This document shows, piece after piece, positions 27,127 to 36,134 of a stretch of DNA of 64,000 nt. The notes under the pieces are model-generated. The model worked only from the letters and a program-made list of their open reading frames with translations, was not told where the DNA came from and did no database searches. A program made the translations under genes and the position numbers. Source of the DNA: JASLQO01 sp002327525 (GTDB lineage Bacteria; Pseudomonadota; Gammaproteobacteria; Pseudomonadales; Azotimanducaceae). Location of the stretch: NCBI GenBank assembly GCA_030744435.1, contig JASLQO010000009.1, forward strand, positions 1 to 64,000. The letters run 5' to 3'. Position 1 is the stretch's first letter; the number at the start of each line of letters is the position of its first letter.

Positions 27127-27996
27127 TCAGCCGCCGAACCGGCCTTCGATCGCCTCGGACATGTCCAGCAGTTTATCCCTGTTCTCCTCCAGAGCCTCGA
27201 AGCTGGAGTTCAGGCCGAGATCGAGCCCTTCGTTGTTGAAGATGGCGAACATGCTGAACTTGCCATTGTGCGCGTGGATCACCTTGCCGGTGGGTGCGTT
27301 GCCCTGGCACATAAAGAACACTGCTGGTGTCACCATTTCGGGACTTCTGAGCGGATCCGGATTGTCGAGATCCTCGTCGCGGCCCGGTACCGTGTTGGTA
27401 AGCCTGGTTGCTGCGCCGGGCGACAGAACGTTGACCCTTATGTTGTGTGCGGCACCTTCCTGAGCCAATACGAAAGCCAGGCCCAGCATCCCGGTTTTAG
27501 CCGCCCCATAGTTAGCCTGCCCGAAGTTCCCGAGGATGCCGGAAACAGAACTGGTGAGCAGGATTCTGCCGTAGTTTTGCTCGTACATGATCGGCCAGGC
27601 AGCATGGGTGACGTACGCAGTGCCGTTCAGATGCACATCGATGAGGAGGTCCCAGTCATCGAGTGTCATTTTCTTGAAGGATTTGTCCCGCAATATCCCC
27701 GCATTGTTGACCAGTATGTCGACCGTACCGTAGGCACTCACGGCGTCGTCGATGATGCTCTTTGCACCGTCCCTGTCAGATACCGATGCCTTGTTTGCGA
27801 TGGCTTCGCCACCGGCATCTCTGATTTCCTGGACCACGGTATCCGCCATGTCGCCGGAGCCCACGCCGTCCGTACTGCCGCCCAGGTCATTGACCACTAC
27901 TCTGGCACCCCGCCGTGCAAATTCCAGCGCATGTGAACGCCCGAGACCGCCACCGGCGCCCGTTACCACTACGACCTTGTCTTTGAATTCACTCAT
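27127..27996 (-). CDS. SDR, HSD17B4-like (3R)-hydroxyacyl-CoA dehydrogenase type
   Basis: This is a 289-residue SDR starting at ATG 27996. It has VVVTGAGGGLGRSHALEFAR, NDLGG after the second strand, NNAGILRD, and Ser/Tyr/Lys in TSSVSGILGNFGQANYGAAK. The NDLGG stretch and the RSHALEFA context are typical of the dehydrogenase part of peroxisomal multifunctional enzyme type 2 and its bacterial relatives, which oxidise (3R)-hydroxyacyl-CoA. The usual hydratase and SCP2 domains are absent. With the ligase downstream it may belong to degradation of a branched or cyclic acid. NAD is the likely cofactor. Confidence 0.85.
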   Translation of the reverse strand: MSEFKDKVVVVTGAGGGLGRSHALEFARRGARVVVNDLGGSTDGVGSGDMADTVVQEIRDAGGEAIANKASVSDRDGAKSIIDDAVSAYGTVDILVNNAGILRDKSFKKMTLDDWDLLIDVHLNGTAYVTHAAWPIMYEQNYGRILLTSSVSGILGNFGQANYGAAKTGMLGLAFVLAQEGAAHNIRVNVLSPGAATRLTNTVPGRDEDLDNPDPLRSPEMVTPAVFFMCQGNAPTGKVIHAHNGKFSMFAIFNNEGLDLGLNSSFEALEENRDKLLDMSEAIEGRFGG

Positions 27997-28121
27997 GGCA
28001 GTTCCTCCATTAGCAGGATGAGAAGCGTAACAGAGCCGAACGCACGATGGTGCGATCACCTCCGAATCGGCTGACACGAACTGCTAGGGTAGCTGTATCA
28101 AACACACACGAGGACTCATCC

Positions 28122-28469
28122 TTGGGCGTCACCGTCTACCGCGCGAAGCAAATCATCACCATGAATCCGGCCAACCCAGAGGGCGCGCACGTGGCGGTAC
28201 GCAAGGCGGTACGCAACGGCATGATCCTCGGTGTAGGATCGGAAGAGGAAGTCGGCTGCTGGGGCGACTACGAGCTGGACACCACTTTCGCCGACCGTGA
28301 TCGTCCCCGGTTTCGTCGAAGCGCACGCACACGTGATCGCCGGTGGCATGATGACGCTGCCCTACGTGGGATGCTACGAGCGGCCGCTCGCCGACGGTTC
28401 CATCACCCCCGGCATCAAAGACTACGATCAACTGATAGACGCTGCGTGCCGAGGAAAACAGGCTGGCCA
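28122..28469 (+). pseudogene. 5' remnant of an amidohydrolase
   Basis: A TTG start at 28122 gives GVTVYRAKQIITMNPANPEG and a strand-rich start typical of metal-dependent amidohydrolases. After a frameshift near 28295 the other frame continues with IVPGFVEAHAHVIAGGMM, the metal-binding HxH motif. The gene stops at the fixed edge of repeat copy G, leaving about 115 of 500 or more residues. Confidence 0.82.
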
Positions 28470-28570
28470 CGGATAGGAAATATAACAGGGATATTCGGTA
28501 TCGCGGTGTGGTCCGTGGTCAACGGCACAGTGGGGTAGTCGAGCAGTTCTGAGAGTTCAGAATTGAGGCG
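28470..28570 (+). repeat. Dispersed repeat, copy G
   Basis: The left edge CGGATAGGAAATATAACAGG abuts the amidohydrolase break. The copy runs to TTCAGAATTGAGGCGG and then leaves the consensus, so its distal part is short. Confidence 0.92.
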
Positions 28571-28733
28571 GCTTGAGCTGCCGGTGTCTATAGGTACAAC
28601 ATTGGGTACAAAGCGGGTTCGATGCCCCCTTTGAAGGCAGGTGATGCGAAGGGCTTGCATGTCTCGGTTCTCAACCAGCTCACTGCACGTCAATGTGATC
28701 TCGCAATGCTGGTTGTATTCTGCCCTGGACCCC

Positions 28734-29693
28734 TTAGACCAGCCACCTCGGCCAGGGTGGCATCACGGAATATTCAGATACGCCGTAACCGCGCTCGCCG
28801 GTTTCCTCCACCTCGTAATCGAAGAAGGGTTCGTAACAGTCAAATATGTTCTCGAGATCGTTCTCACCCCGCAGCCACAGTTTTAACTGACCGTACTTTC
28901 GGCCCGTACGAACATGGATGATCTCACCGTCCGGCATTTCCAGCGTGTAACGGAACGCCGCTGCATCACGGCCATTGTCGGACATCAACCACTCACAGCT
29001 TCCACCCAAAATGGCCCTTGAGCCACTGGCATCCGAGATGAAGCCACCGATTCGGTCTGAGGGATCATCTGTACCAAATATGTTGATGTGCTTGTCAGGG
29101 AGCTGGATGGAAGGCCAGTAGTGGTAATTGATATTTTCCTGGGAGGGTTCCCAAGCTGGCTCATCGGAAAACCGAGCTGACCAGGAATGATCGCGGTGCG
29201 ACCAGGAATCCAGTTGCCGGGTCTCACCCTTGCAGGGGCCGCCCCGGATTTCGAAACTGCCGGTGCAGTTCATTGCCTGCTCGAAGTGCCCGCCATGCTC
29301 CATGATTATGTGGAAAGGATTGCCATTCACGCTGTCGTCATAGTCGAATACAGGGAATCGGCCCCTGAAGGTCAAGTCATAAGCATACCGTGGCCCATCG
29401 AAGGTTATTCGAATCTCCTCCAGTGGTTTGATCACTTCATACTTCAGGACACCGTCGGTCCAGGGCCCTTTGTCAGCCTCTTCTGTCAGTGGATATTTGT
29501 TGCCGTATAGCTGTTGCACACCATCGATTAAAAATAGGGATTCAAACCGGCCATACCCCCTGTTGGTAAGCTGAAAGTGAATAACACCGAAGATGTTGGC
29601 TTCGCGATCAACCACACTGACCCATAGTGTGTCTGCCCAAAGCCCTTCCACTTCGGGCTGATCGTGTCGATATTCGTCTTCCGCTGTTAGCAT
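28734..29693 (-). CDS. Lipocalin-like beta-barrel protein (DUF7064/7065-type)
   Basis: This is a 319-residue soluble protein with no catalytic motif that I can name. It consists largely of beta strands and has the family marker SHRDHSWSAR in the middle, with W-rich segments on both sides. This arrangement recalls the AttH/CrtC/tocopherol-cyclase-like double barrel. A second family member at 36795 carries the equivalent MRDRSWGPR. Proteins of this kind often sit among steroid, terpenoid or aromatic catabolic genes. They may bind or hydrate a hydrophobic ligand (inference). Start ATG 29693. It stands alone, with the NtrC remnant behind it. Confidence 0.65.
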   Translation of the reverse strand: MLTAEDEYRHDQPEVEGLWADTLWVSVVDREANIFGVIHFQLTNRGYGRFESLFLIDGVQQLYGNKYPLTEEADKGPWTDGVLKYEVIKPLEEIRITFDGPRYAYDLTFRGRFPVFDYDDSVNGNPFHIIMEHGGHFEQAMNCTGSFEIRGGPCKGETRQLDSWSHRDHSWSARFSDEPAWEPSQENINYHYWPSIQLPDKHINIFGTDDPSDRIGGFISDASGSRAILGGSCEWLMSDNGRDAAAFRYTLEMPDGEIIHVRTGRKYGQLKLWLRGENDLENIFDCYEPFFDYEVEETGERGYGVSEYSVMPPWPRWLV

Positions 29694-29990
29694 AAAAAAC
29701 CCTCTTGCTTATAGGGCTCGATGAATTCGGTTGTCATCGCGGTGATTCGTCGAGCATAAGAAGGATACTTTATCTGTTCTAACTGGCTCTGGACAGCATT
29801 TCTGTTCGCTGGTATCACCATGATTTTCTTCACGATGTAAACCGACGCGTAACGAGGCTCCCATCCTGAAGATTTCTTATGTTGCTGACCTTACAGCACC
29901 GTCTTCATCATAGCGCGATGCATGTTGCGCGGTTCGTCGCACCTTATGCGCGTGAGCCGGCACTGCGTACCTCAGCCCAGTGCATGGGCA

Positions 29991-30229
29991 TCATACCGGT
30001 TTACAAATCCCCAGCTTGTTTATTCGATACGGGAGCGTACTGGTCGGAAGGCCCAGCAGCTTTGCTGCACCCTCTTTGCCGTCTACCCGCCACTTGGTCT
30101 TCTTCAATACTTGCTCTATATGCTGTTTTTCGACATCCCTCAATGCGAGTTTAGCGGTCGATTTACTTGCTGGGAGTGAATGATACTCGGCGGGCAAGTC
30201 GACCAAGTGCCCCTTGCTGATGATCGTCA
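29991..30229 (-). pseudogene. C-terminal Fis-type HTH remnant of an NtrC-family activator
   Basis: The peptide LRDVEKQHIEQVLKKTKWRV followed by GKEGAAKLLGLPTSTLPYR and INKLGI is the Fis-like DNA-binding domain that ends sigma-54-dependent activators. The receiver and AAA+ domains, about 400 residues, are gone. The fragment begins exactly at the left edge of repeat copy H, so the repeat marks the break. Its former target genes are unknown. Confidence 0.88.
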
Positions 30230-30338
30230 CGGATAGGAAATATAACAGGGATGTTCGGTGTTGCGGTGTGGCCCGTGGTCAACGGCACAGCGGGGTAGTC
30301 GAGCGGTTCTGAGAGCTCAGAATTGAGTGAGAGGCGGT
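30230..30338 (+). repeat. Dispersed repeat, copy H
   Basis: The copy begins CGGATAGGAAATATAACAGG at the NtrC remnant break and runs to GAATTGAGTGAGAGGCGG. The distal part is missing. Confidence 0.93.
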
Positions 30339-30434
30339 GACCTTACCCCAAAAAAAATGAGCCATGAACGATTGCCATATACAGTCACTCGTGGTGGAAT
30401 CGCCTGACCATTCATGAGGATGAGGTCGGTCTAT

Positions 30435-31223
30435 ATGTTGACCAATACCCTAATGCTGGTTCGGAGCCACTCGCAGGATCCGGCCCGTGAAGATGAATTC
30501 AACCACTGGTACAACGGCAATCACGTACCAGATGTGCTCAATGCACCGAATTTCGAAGCTGCCGTGCGCTACAAGGTGACCGCTACCTATATCGGGGAAG
30601 CACCGCCCTATCTTGCGCTCTACTACGTCAGCGAAGACGACGTCGATAAGGCTAGCAGTGAGCTGATGACGTATCTAAATACACCGGATCCCCGCCGGAT
30701 GGAGATGCCCCCGGCAACGGATAAGGGAGAGGACTGGACGATCCACGCTGAAGGCGGAGGTGCCCGGCCCGGCGGCCTGGTAGCCGTTGACACCTGGGGT
30801 TGGTATCGCAAGGTCAACGAGCTCGGCGAAAACAACGTCTCGTCGGAGGGCTGCGCCAAGGCTATGCTGGTGGTCTATTCGTCACCTGCCGAGGGGGCAG
30901 ATGCGGAGGAGCTCGGCAAGTGGTACGACTGGCACATGGACGACATCATGACGGCGCCCGGTTTTGTCGGTGCGGCTCGTTATGAACTGGCTTCACAAAT
31001 CGCCGGCGAGGCTACCCAGTGGGTCGCCGTCTACCAGCTCGATCGAGAAGATGTCGACAAAGTCCAGCAGGAACTGGGTGGCGTGCTGGCGAAGGCGCCG
31101 TCGGGTGCAATTCCGACACTGGATGACGGCAGCCCCGCCTTGGACGTGCACGGCTACGTCTATGTCTCCCTCGCGGGAGCGCCCACCAAGGAACACACGC
31201 TGCTGCCCGAACAAGTCGCCTGA
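30435..31223 (+). CDS. Duplicated dimeric alpha/beta-barrel protein (EthD/DUF4286-like)
   Basis: This 262-residue protein contains two related ferredoxin-like halves. The first has TLMLVRSHSQDP, EFNHWYNGNHVPDVLNAP and AAVRYKV. The second has AMLVVYSSPAEG, LGKWYDWHMDDIMTAPGF and AARYEL. The W-Y-x-x-H pairing is typical of EthD-type stress-response barrels, which accompany P450 or ring-opening systems and bind small hydrophobic molecules. Fusion of two halves mimics the usual homodimer. ATG 30435 was preferred to ATG 30414. Its neighbours are the RidA/Rieske pair on the other strand. Function is not established. A relative of the same layout is at 55583. Confidence 0.7.
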   Translation: MLTNTLMLVRSHSQDPAREDEFNHWYNGNHVPDVLNAPNFEAAVRYKVTATYIGEAPPYLALYYVSEDDVDKASSELMTYLNTPDPRRMEMPPATDKGEDWTIHAEGGGARPGGLVAVDTWGWYRKVNELGENNVSSEGCAKAMLVVYSSPAEGADAEELGKWYDWHMDDIMTAPGFVGAARYELASQIAGEATQWVAVYQLDREDVDKVQQELGGVLAKAPSGAIPTLDDGSPALDVHGYVYVSLAGAPTKEHTLLPEQVA

Positions 31224-31290
31224 CCGAGGTCAGGCGTGTTCGCGCGTCTCGGCTGAGGTGAACAGCAGCGTACGCCGGGAGATTCTCCAG

Positions 31291-31610
31291 CATCGACAGG
31301 ATCCTCACCCATAGCAAAAGCGCCCGGGCACCGCCTGCGCGCTTGACGAAGCCATCCAATAAGTACAGCCCAAATCCCCATACATCCCGCGCATCCTGAT
31401 TCGCGCCCGGCGTCTTGCCTGCAAAAAAAACCGGCATCAGAATTCGTCAAACCAGTGCGTCAGCCCTCACCCATATTCCGCGTGAGCAAACTGCCTGCCT
31501 ACCGCCTCTCACTCAATTCTGAGCTCTCAGAACCGCTCGACTACCCCGCTGTGCCGTTGACCACGGACCACACCGCAACACCGAACATCCCTGTTATATT
31601 TTCTATCCGT
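31291..31610 (-). repeat. Dispersed repeat, copy I (longest, inverted)
   Basis: This is the only copy on the minus strand and the most complete. On that strand it starts ACGGATAGAAAATATAACAG at 31610 and ends GGGTGAGGATCCTGTCGATG at 31291. It includes the GGTTTTTTTTGCAGGCAAGAC segment and the part shared with copy D. It lies in a tail-to-tail gap between two genes and interrupts neither. Confidence 0.92.
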
Positions 31611-31716
31611 ATGCCCAACGGCGAGTTTAACCTGCGCCACGCAGGAAATAGCTGCGAAGCATGACTATAGAAGTCGTACAGCGATAGCCCCGTAGCGGGG
31701 CTGCGCGATGAATCTT

Positions 31717-32115
31717 CTACTGGTCCAAAATCGCCGTCGCCTGGATCTCGATCATCGCATCCGGTGAGAACAGTGCCGCCACCTGCACGGCGGTCGTCGC
31801 CGGCGGCTCGCAATCGGCATAACGGGCGATGCGCGTCGCGGCCGCTTCGGTCAAAGCCGCCAGATCGGTGACGAAGATGAATTCGTTGACTACATCGGCC
31901 AGCGTGGCGTTATGCAGCTCCAGCACCATCTCCATGAGGTTGTAGATCTGCGTAATCTGTCCGGCCATATCACCGGGCGCCACGATATTCATCTGCTCAT
32001 CCATGGCAATCAGGCCTGATAGATGAATAACATTGCCAGACTGTACGCTGGCTGCAAACCCGAGTTGCTTCTCGACTGCTTCATTGAGGTATTGCGTCTG
32101 ATTCAATTTCGCCAT
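31717..32115 (-). CDS. RidA family protein
   Basis: This 132-residue protein of the RidA/YjgF family shows the QSGNVIHLSGLIAMDEQ block, NLMEMVLELHNATLADVV and an acidic residue near the end (MIEIQATAIL). RidA proteins hydrolyse reactive enamine/imine intermediates. Several subfamilies lack the key Arg and have catabolic roles, and the Arg before the last strand is not obvious here, so deaminase activity is uncertain. Its start lies 15 bases after the Rieske oxygenase stop, so the two are co-transcribed. It may act on a product of the oxygenase. Confidence 0.82.
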   Translation of the reverse strand: MAKLNQTQYLNEAVEKQLGFAASVQSGNVIHLSGLIAMDEQMNIVAPGDMAGQITQIYNLMEMVLELHNATLADVVNEFIFVTDLAALTEAAATRIARYADCEPPATTAVQVAALFSPDAMIEIQATAILDQ

Positions 32116-32130
32116 GGTTAAGCCCTCTTG

Positions 32131-33165
32131 TTATTTGATGAAATCCGCAGACGGATGCGATCTCGGAAAGTCGCGGAGGATATCAAGATATCTACCCAGC
32201 GCCCGGTCGGCCTTCGTCAAGTAACCGGGCCTGAATTTAATGCCATGCAGTATCGGCCTGTCCATGCCCGTAAATGCTTTGCCGAAGTGGAACAGATTAT
32301 CCTGTAACTGCTTGTTCTTCTGCTGCTGCTCTGGCGAGTCGTCGCCTTTTTCCACGCAAATGGCGAAATAGTTTTGGGTAACCCCCGGCCGCGGCATGCC
32401 GAAGGCAGCCAACATTGCGTACCATTGCCCGCCTAGATCACCTTGAAAACAGAACATGCTGGTGCCGTAGACCCCGGCATGCATACGCACTTCCATGCCC
32501 TTGCCGCCGTCCATGCGTCCTTCCAGCGTGTACTTCAGTGAATAGTTATCAAACTCGTAGCCTGAGTAGGGATCGGAATCATCAAATTCGACCTTGTGCA
32601 CGAATTTGAAATGCGGCCAATCGGGGGTATTGGCGCAGATGACCCACGGATCGACCGGCATGGTCGGAACGTCGTAGCGAACGTCAATCGACAGCTCACT
32701 CTCGGGGATATCGAATTCCGGGATCTGCCACCAGGGCTCTTCCCCGTTGAACGCCCAGATCAAACCGTATTTTTCTATGGTGTAGAACTTATAGATGCCG
32801 GCGCCTTTCGGTGGTGGATCGCCAATGCCGGTCTTGACGCAATGGCCGTCCGCGTTGAACTGCCAGTGGTGAAAAGCGCATTCAATGTTATTGTCCACCA
32901 CCTGGCCGACGGCGAGGTCGGCACCTACATGGCAGCAATAGGCACTGAGTACATGTGCCGTACCGCTTTCATCGCGATACACCACCACGCGGCCGTCGAG
33001 GAAGTCCTTGCCGACGATGGCTCCCGGCTTTACCTCATAAGACGGGCAGATGGCGAACCAGGATTCAGAGAATAAACCGTTCTCGCCTTCCGCCGGGACT
33101 GGTGGTCCTCGATGAAATTTCGGTTTGGTAGAAATATTGGTAAGGCCTTCGGCGGCATGACTCAT
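32131..33165 (-). CDS. Rieske non-heme iron oxygenase, alpha subunit
   Basis: This 344-residue enzyme carries a Rieske [2Fe-2S] centre (C77-x-H79 and C96-x2-H99) and a mononuclear iron site (D182, H185, H190 in the PDWPHFKFVH block). It should hydroxylate or demethylate an aromatic or steroid-like substrate with O2 and electrons from a separate reductase. No ferredoxin, reductase or beta subunit is nearby, so it is probably of the single-component, KshA/monooxygenase-like type. It leads a two-gene operon with the RidA protein. Repeat copy J begins 78 bases upstream and may lie in its promoter region. Confidence 0.88.
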   Translation of the reverse strand: MSHAAEGLTNISTKPKFHRGPPVPAEGENGLFSESWFAICPSYEVKPGAIVGKDFLDGRVVVYRDESGTAHVLSAYCCHVGADLAVGQVVDNNIECAFHHWQFNADGHCVKTGIGDPPPKGAGIYKFYTIEKYGLIWAFNGEEPWWQIPEFDIPESELSIDVRYDVPTMPVDPWVICANTPDWPHFKFVHKVEFDDSDPYSGYEFDNYSLKYTLEGRMDGGKGMEVRMHAGVYGTSMFCFQGDLGGQWYAMLAAFGMPRPGVTQNYFAICVEKGDDSPEQQQKNKQLQDNLFHFGKAFTGMDRPILHGIKFRPGYLTKADRALGRYLDILRDFPRSHPSADFIK

Positions 33166-33243
33166 ATTGCACTCCTGCTATATTCAGTGCTTAGTCATTG
33201 TTGCAGAGATACTGAATATTGATACTTGACGCGCGGAAAATCA

Positions 33244-33363
33244 CGGATAGGGAATATAACAGGGATGTTCGGTGTTGTGGTGTGGCCCGTGGTCAACGGC
33301 ACAGTGGGGCAGTCGAGCGGTTGTGAGCGCTCAGAATTCAGTGAGAGGCGGTAGCGAGGCAGT
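33244..33363 (+). repeat. Dispersed repeat, copy J
   Basis: The copy runs from CGGATAGGGAATATAACAGG to GGCGGTAGCGAGGCAGT. It lies between the divergent Rieske and spermidine-dehydrogenase-like genes, in the only space for their promoters. Confidence 0.92.
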
Positions 33364-33402
33364 GCGGGTGGTGCAAGAGCAAACCAGTTAAAGGCAAAGC
33401 GA

Positions 33403-35292
33403 ATGGGTTGGAATATATCGCGTCGGGACTTAATGAATGGGGTAGCGCTTGGTACCGGTGTTGGATTGCTGGCACCGGCTGAACTATGGGCGATGAAATC
33501 CGCCCAGAGCGCAACAGCAAACACGATTTATCCACCAACGCTCACTGGGATGCGGGGTAGCCATGAGGGGTCCTATGAGGTTGCGCATGCGCTGGCATGG
33601 GAGGGCAGGAAGCCAGCGCGCTACGAAGCACTAGACGAGCAATACGATCTGGTGGTTGTGGGAGCTGGGATGAGTGGTCTGGCGGCTGCCTACTACTATC
33701 GCAAAAAGGTCGGTCCGAGCGCGCGCATACTGATCCTGGACAATCATGATGATTTCGGTGGCCACGCGAAACGTAACGAGTTCCACCACGAAGGCAGAAT
33801 GGTGTTGAGCCTGGGTGGTGCGCAGAATCTTGACCATCCCAGCAATTACAGCGAAACCGCAGGGATGCTCATGATCGATCTCGGTATCGATTCAGACGCT
33901 ATTGCTGCGATGGGCGCCAATACGCCGGATGACCTTTTGCTCGGCGGAAAGTTGCATGCAAGTGTCGGTATGTCGATGCCGAGTCAGGATGGTCATGTCA
34001 CCGTTGGCGGTCATTGGTACAAGTTCATGCACGGTCGAGGAGACTACGCGGCTGCAGTACAGGCGCTACCGATACCGAAAGATGATCAGAACAGGTTGAT
34101 TGCGTTCTTCGGCGGGGGGCAAGATTTCCTGGATGATCTGTCGTGGGGTGAGCAGTACGACTACATCAACTCGGTCAGCTACAACCGCTTCCTGGTCGAT
34201 AAGGTAGGCCTATCGCAGGAGACCATCGCCATGTTCGACGGGCATCTGCTTGTTTTGAACGGTGTATCAGGGTGGCAGCATACTGTGCTTGAAGCGATCT
34301 CAGCAGGTGCGCCGGGCTTAAGAGCCATGGGTTGGCTCACCAATTTTATCGACTCGCTTGCAGCAATGATGATCGAAGGTATCGCGGAAATCAGGATGTT
34401 TCCGGATGGCAATGCCTCTGTCGCACGTCTCCTCGTCCAGAAGCTCATCCCAAGTGTTTCGCCAGGCATGAAAGGTATTGAGGATGTGGCTGTCGCTCGG
34501 TTTGACTATAGGGAACTGGACCGCGAGGCACAGGCAACGAGGCTGAGGCTGAACAGTACAGTCGTGGGGGTTAGGGAAACAAAGGAAGACACGGTCCTTG
34601 TGGAGTACGTTCAGCAAGGTAAGCCGCGGAGTGTTATCGCAAGTCATTGTGTTTTAGCGTGCTACAACAACTTGATACCTCTTTTGTGTCCTGAGATGAG
34701 CAAGGTACAAAAGGAAGGTTTGAGTTACGGCGCTCGCTCACCGTTCGTCTATGCGAATGTGCTGCTCAACAACGGGCAGGCTTTCTCCAAGCTGGGTGTC
34801 AAGTTTACGCATTGTCCGCACGATCCTTTTCAATGGGTGAGTGCTGCCCCAACCATGACGAATGGAGGATACGAGCCTCCGCGAAGTCCCGAGGATCCTA
34901 TGGCGGTGTTTATGATGGGATCACCGACGCCAGCGCTTGAAGGAAGCATTGCCCGAGACCTGTATCGGGTGGGCCGACACAAAATCTACGCAACCACGTT
35001 CGATCAATATGAGGCACAAATCCGTCAGCAACTCCAAAGCCTGCTTGAAAGACATGGTTTTAATCACGAGACAGACATTCAAGCGATCACGGTGAATCGG
35101 ATTCCGCATGGTTACGCTTACTCATATCTTGGTTTGGATGATCCCGAGTGGGAGGAAGGCCACGCGCCGCATGAGGTTGGTCGGGCCAAATTCGGCAGGA
35201 TATCGATTGCGAACACGGACTCTGAGGTGACCCCGCTGATGGATGCTGCGTTTGATGCAGCCTGGCGGGCGGTTGAAGAACAGACGGCGTAA
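33403..35292 (+). CDS. TAT-exported FAD oxidoreductase, spermidine dehydrogenase-like
   Basis: This 629-residue flavoprotein begins with a twin-arginine signal (SRRDLMNGVALGTGVGLL), so it should be exported folded to the periplasm. The FAD fingerprint is YDLVVVGAGMSGLAAAYYYR, with E/D-type ribose binding in ILILDNHDDFGGHAKRNEF. The GMRGSHEGSYEVAHALAW stretch before it is typical of bacterial spermidine dehydrogenases and their relatives. It probably oxidises an amine, though many homologues have unknown substrates. The frame is full length. Two cupin genes follow within 20 bases of each other, making a three-gene operon. Confidence 0.85.
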   Translation: MGWNISRRDLMNGVALGTGVGLLAPAELWAMKSAQSATANTIYPPTLTGMRGSHEGSYEVAHALAWEGRKPARYEALDEQYDLVVVGAGMSGLAAAYYYRKKVGPSARILILDNHDDFGGHAKRNEFHHEGRMVLSLGGAQNLDHPSNYSETAGMLMIDLGIDSDAIAAMGANTPDDLLLGGKLHASVGMSMPSQDGHVTVGGHWYKFMHGRGDYAAAVQALPIPKDDQNRLIAFFGGGQDFLDDLSWGEQYDYINSVSYNRFLVDKVGLSQETIAMFDGHLLVLNGVSGWQHTVLEAISAGAPGLRAMGWLTNFIDSLAAMMIEGIAEIRMFPDGNASVARLLVQKLIPSVSPGMKGIEDVAVARFDYRELDREAQATRLRLNSTVVGVRETKEDTVLVEYVQQGKPRSVIASHCVLACYNNLIPLLCPEMSKVQKEGLSYGARSPFVYANVLLNNGQAFSKLGVKFTHCPHDPFQWVSAAPTMTNGGYEPPRSPEDPMAVFMMGSPTPALEGSIARDLYRVGRHKIYATTFDQYEAQIRQQLQSLLERHGFNHETDIQAITVNRIPHGYAYSYLGLDDPEWEEGHAPHEVGRAKFGRISIANTDSEVTPLMDAAFDAAWRAVEEQTA

Positions 35293-35307
35293 ATTGAAGG
35301 AAACGTG

Positions 35308-35667
35308 ATGAATGCAGTGTTGATAGAAGAAACCGAAGAGAACTTTATTCGAGAATTCGTCCCCCCGGCGGAGCTCGTTGCGGAGGGAGATCCTCGCTCC
35401 AAAACTTGGGTGGCGGAGAACTTCACTTCTGGAGGTTCGGTGTCCACAGGGATTTGGACCGCAGAGCCAGGTACGCTGAAGGTCAAAAGTTATCCGGTGG
35501 ATGAAGTGTTCACGGTCCTGTCAGGAAAGATCGAGATGACTAAGGAAGATGGCAGTGTGGTTCACGTCGAAGCAGGTCAGAGCTGTCTTCTACGCAAGGG
35601 CTGGTCTGGTTTATTTCGTACGGTTGAACCGAACCGGAAGTGTTTCGTCACGGTTGGCGGTAAGTGA
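35308..35667 (+). CDS. Small cupin protein (Cupin_3/DUF861 type)
   Basis: This 119-residue single-domain cupin has the two short barrel motifs around VDEVFTVLSGKIEMTKEDG and EAGQSCLLRKGWSGLFRT. One His-to-other substitution in the first motif makes metal binding doubtful. It belongs to the (S)-ureidoglycine-aminohydrolase-like Cupin_3 group, whose members are often orphan accessory proteins in amine catabolism. It starts 16 bases after the flavoprotein. ATG 35308 was chosen; the codon before is also ATG. No signal peptide, so it is cytoplasmic. Confidence 0.8.
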   Translation: MNAVLIEETEENFIREFVPPAELVAEGDPRSKTWVAENFTSGGSVSTGIWTAEPGTLKVKSYPVDEVFTVLSGKIEMTKEDGSVVHVEAGQSCLLRKGWSGLFRTVEPNRKCFVTVGGK

Positions 35668-35687
35668 GCTTGAGCCAGGAGACAACG

Positions 35688-36134
35688 ATGTTACGAATAC
35701 GAAATTTGTTCGTGTGTACGTTGTTCATACTGCCGCTTTCAGCTGCTGCGGAGGACTCTGTTCGACTACCGGCGGTTATCAGTAAAGACGAAGTTGGCGG
35801 TGAAATTTTTGGCAGGACCGATGCCGCCCGCACCGAGCATGCGGACGGTCACGTTACCTTCGATGTCACCAGCCTGATGTCGAGCGATAAGAAGTTCGCT
35901 TCTGGCATGTACCAATCTGGGAAAACTCGGTATGACATAACAGAGGGGTACGGCGTCGATGAGTTCATGTATTTCATCGAAGGTAGCATCACACTGACAT
36001 CCCAGGACGGGGCACGACAGGTCGTGCGTGCGGGTGAGGCGGTCACCGTGCCAAAAGAGTGGAAAGGCGTCTTTGAGACCGATGGCTATACAAAGTTCTG
36101 GGTAATTTACTCAGCCGATGGTTCGGGGTTGTAA
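35688..36134 (+). CDS. Secreted cupin protein
   Basis: This 148-residue protein has a clear Sec signal peptide (about residues 1-22, RIRNLFVCTLFILPLSAAAE). Its cupin domain is related to that of the previous gene (compare VDEFMYFIEGSITLTSQDG and RAGEAVTVPKEWKGVFET). AGGAG lies seven bases before ATG 35688. The pair thus provides one cytoplasmic and one periplasmic cupin beside an exported flavoprotein. The periplasmic one may work with the dehydrogenase there. Function unknown. Confidence 0.8.
   Translation: MLRIRNLFVCTLFILPLSAAAEDSVRLPAVISKDEVGGEIFGRTDAARTEHADGHVTFDVTSLMSSDKKFASGMYQSGKTRYDITEGYGVDEFMYFIEGSITLTSQDGARQVVRAGEAVTVPKEWKGVFETDGYTKFWVIYSADGSGL

Noticed and set aside
28608..28640. 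GGGTTCGATGCCCC resembling a tRNA T-arm
   Set aside because: No acceptor stem, D-arm or anticodon arm can be built around it. No tRNA was recognised elsewhere in the window.
20309..33524. Recurrent short peptides with PLTTDH and NPIP-like segments on the strand opposite the repeat
   Set aside because: They arise wherever the dispersed repeat is translated, vary in start and end, and have no ribosome sites. The similarity is of DNA, not of a protein family.
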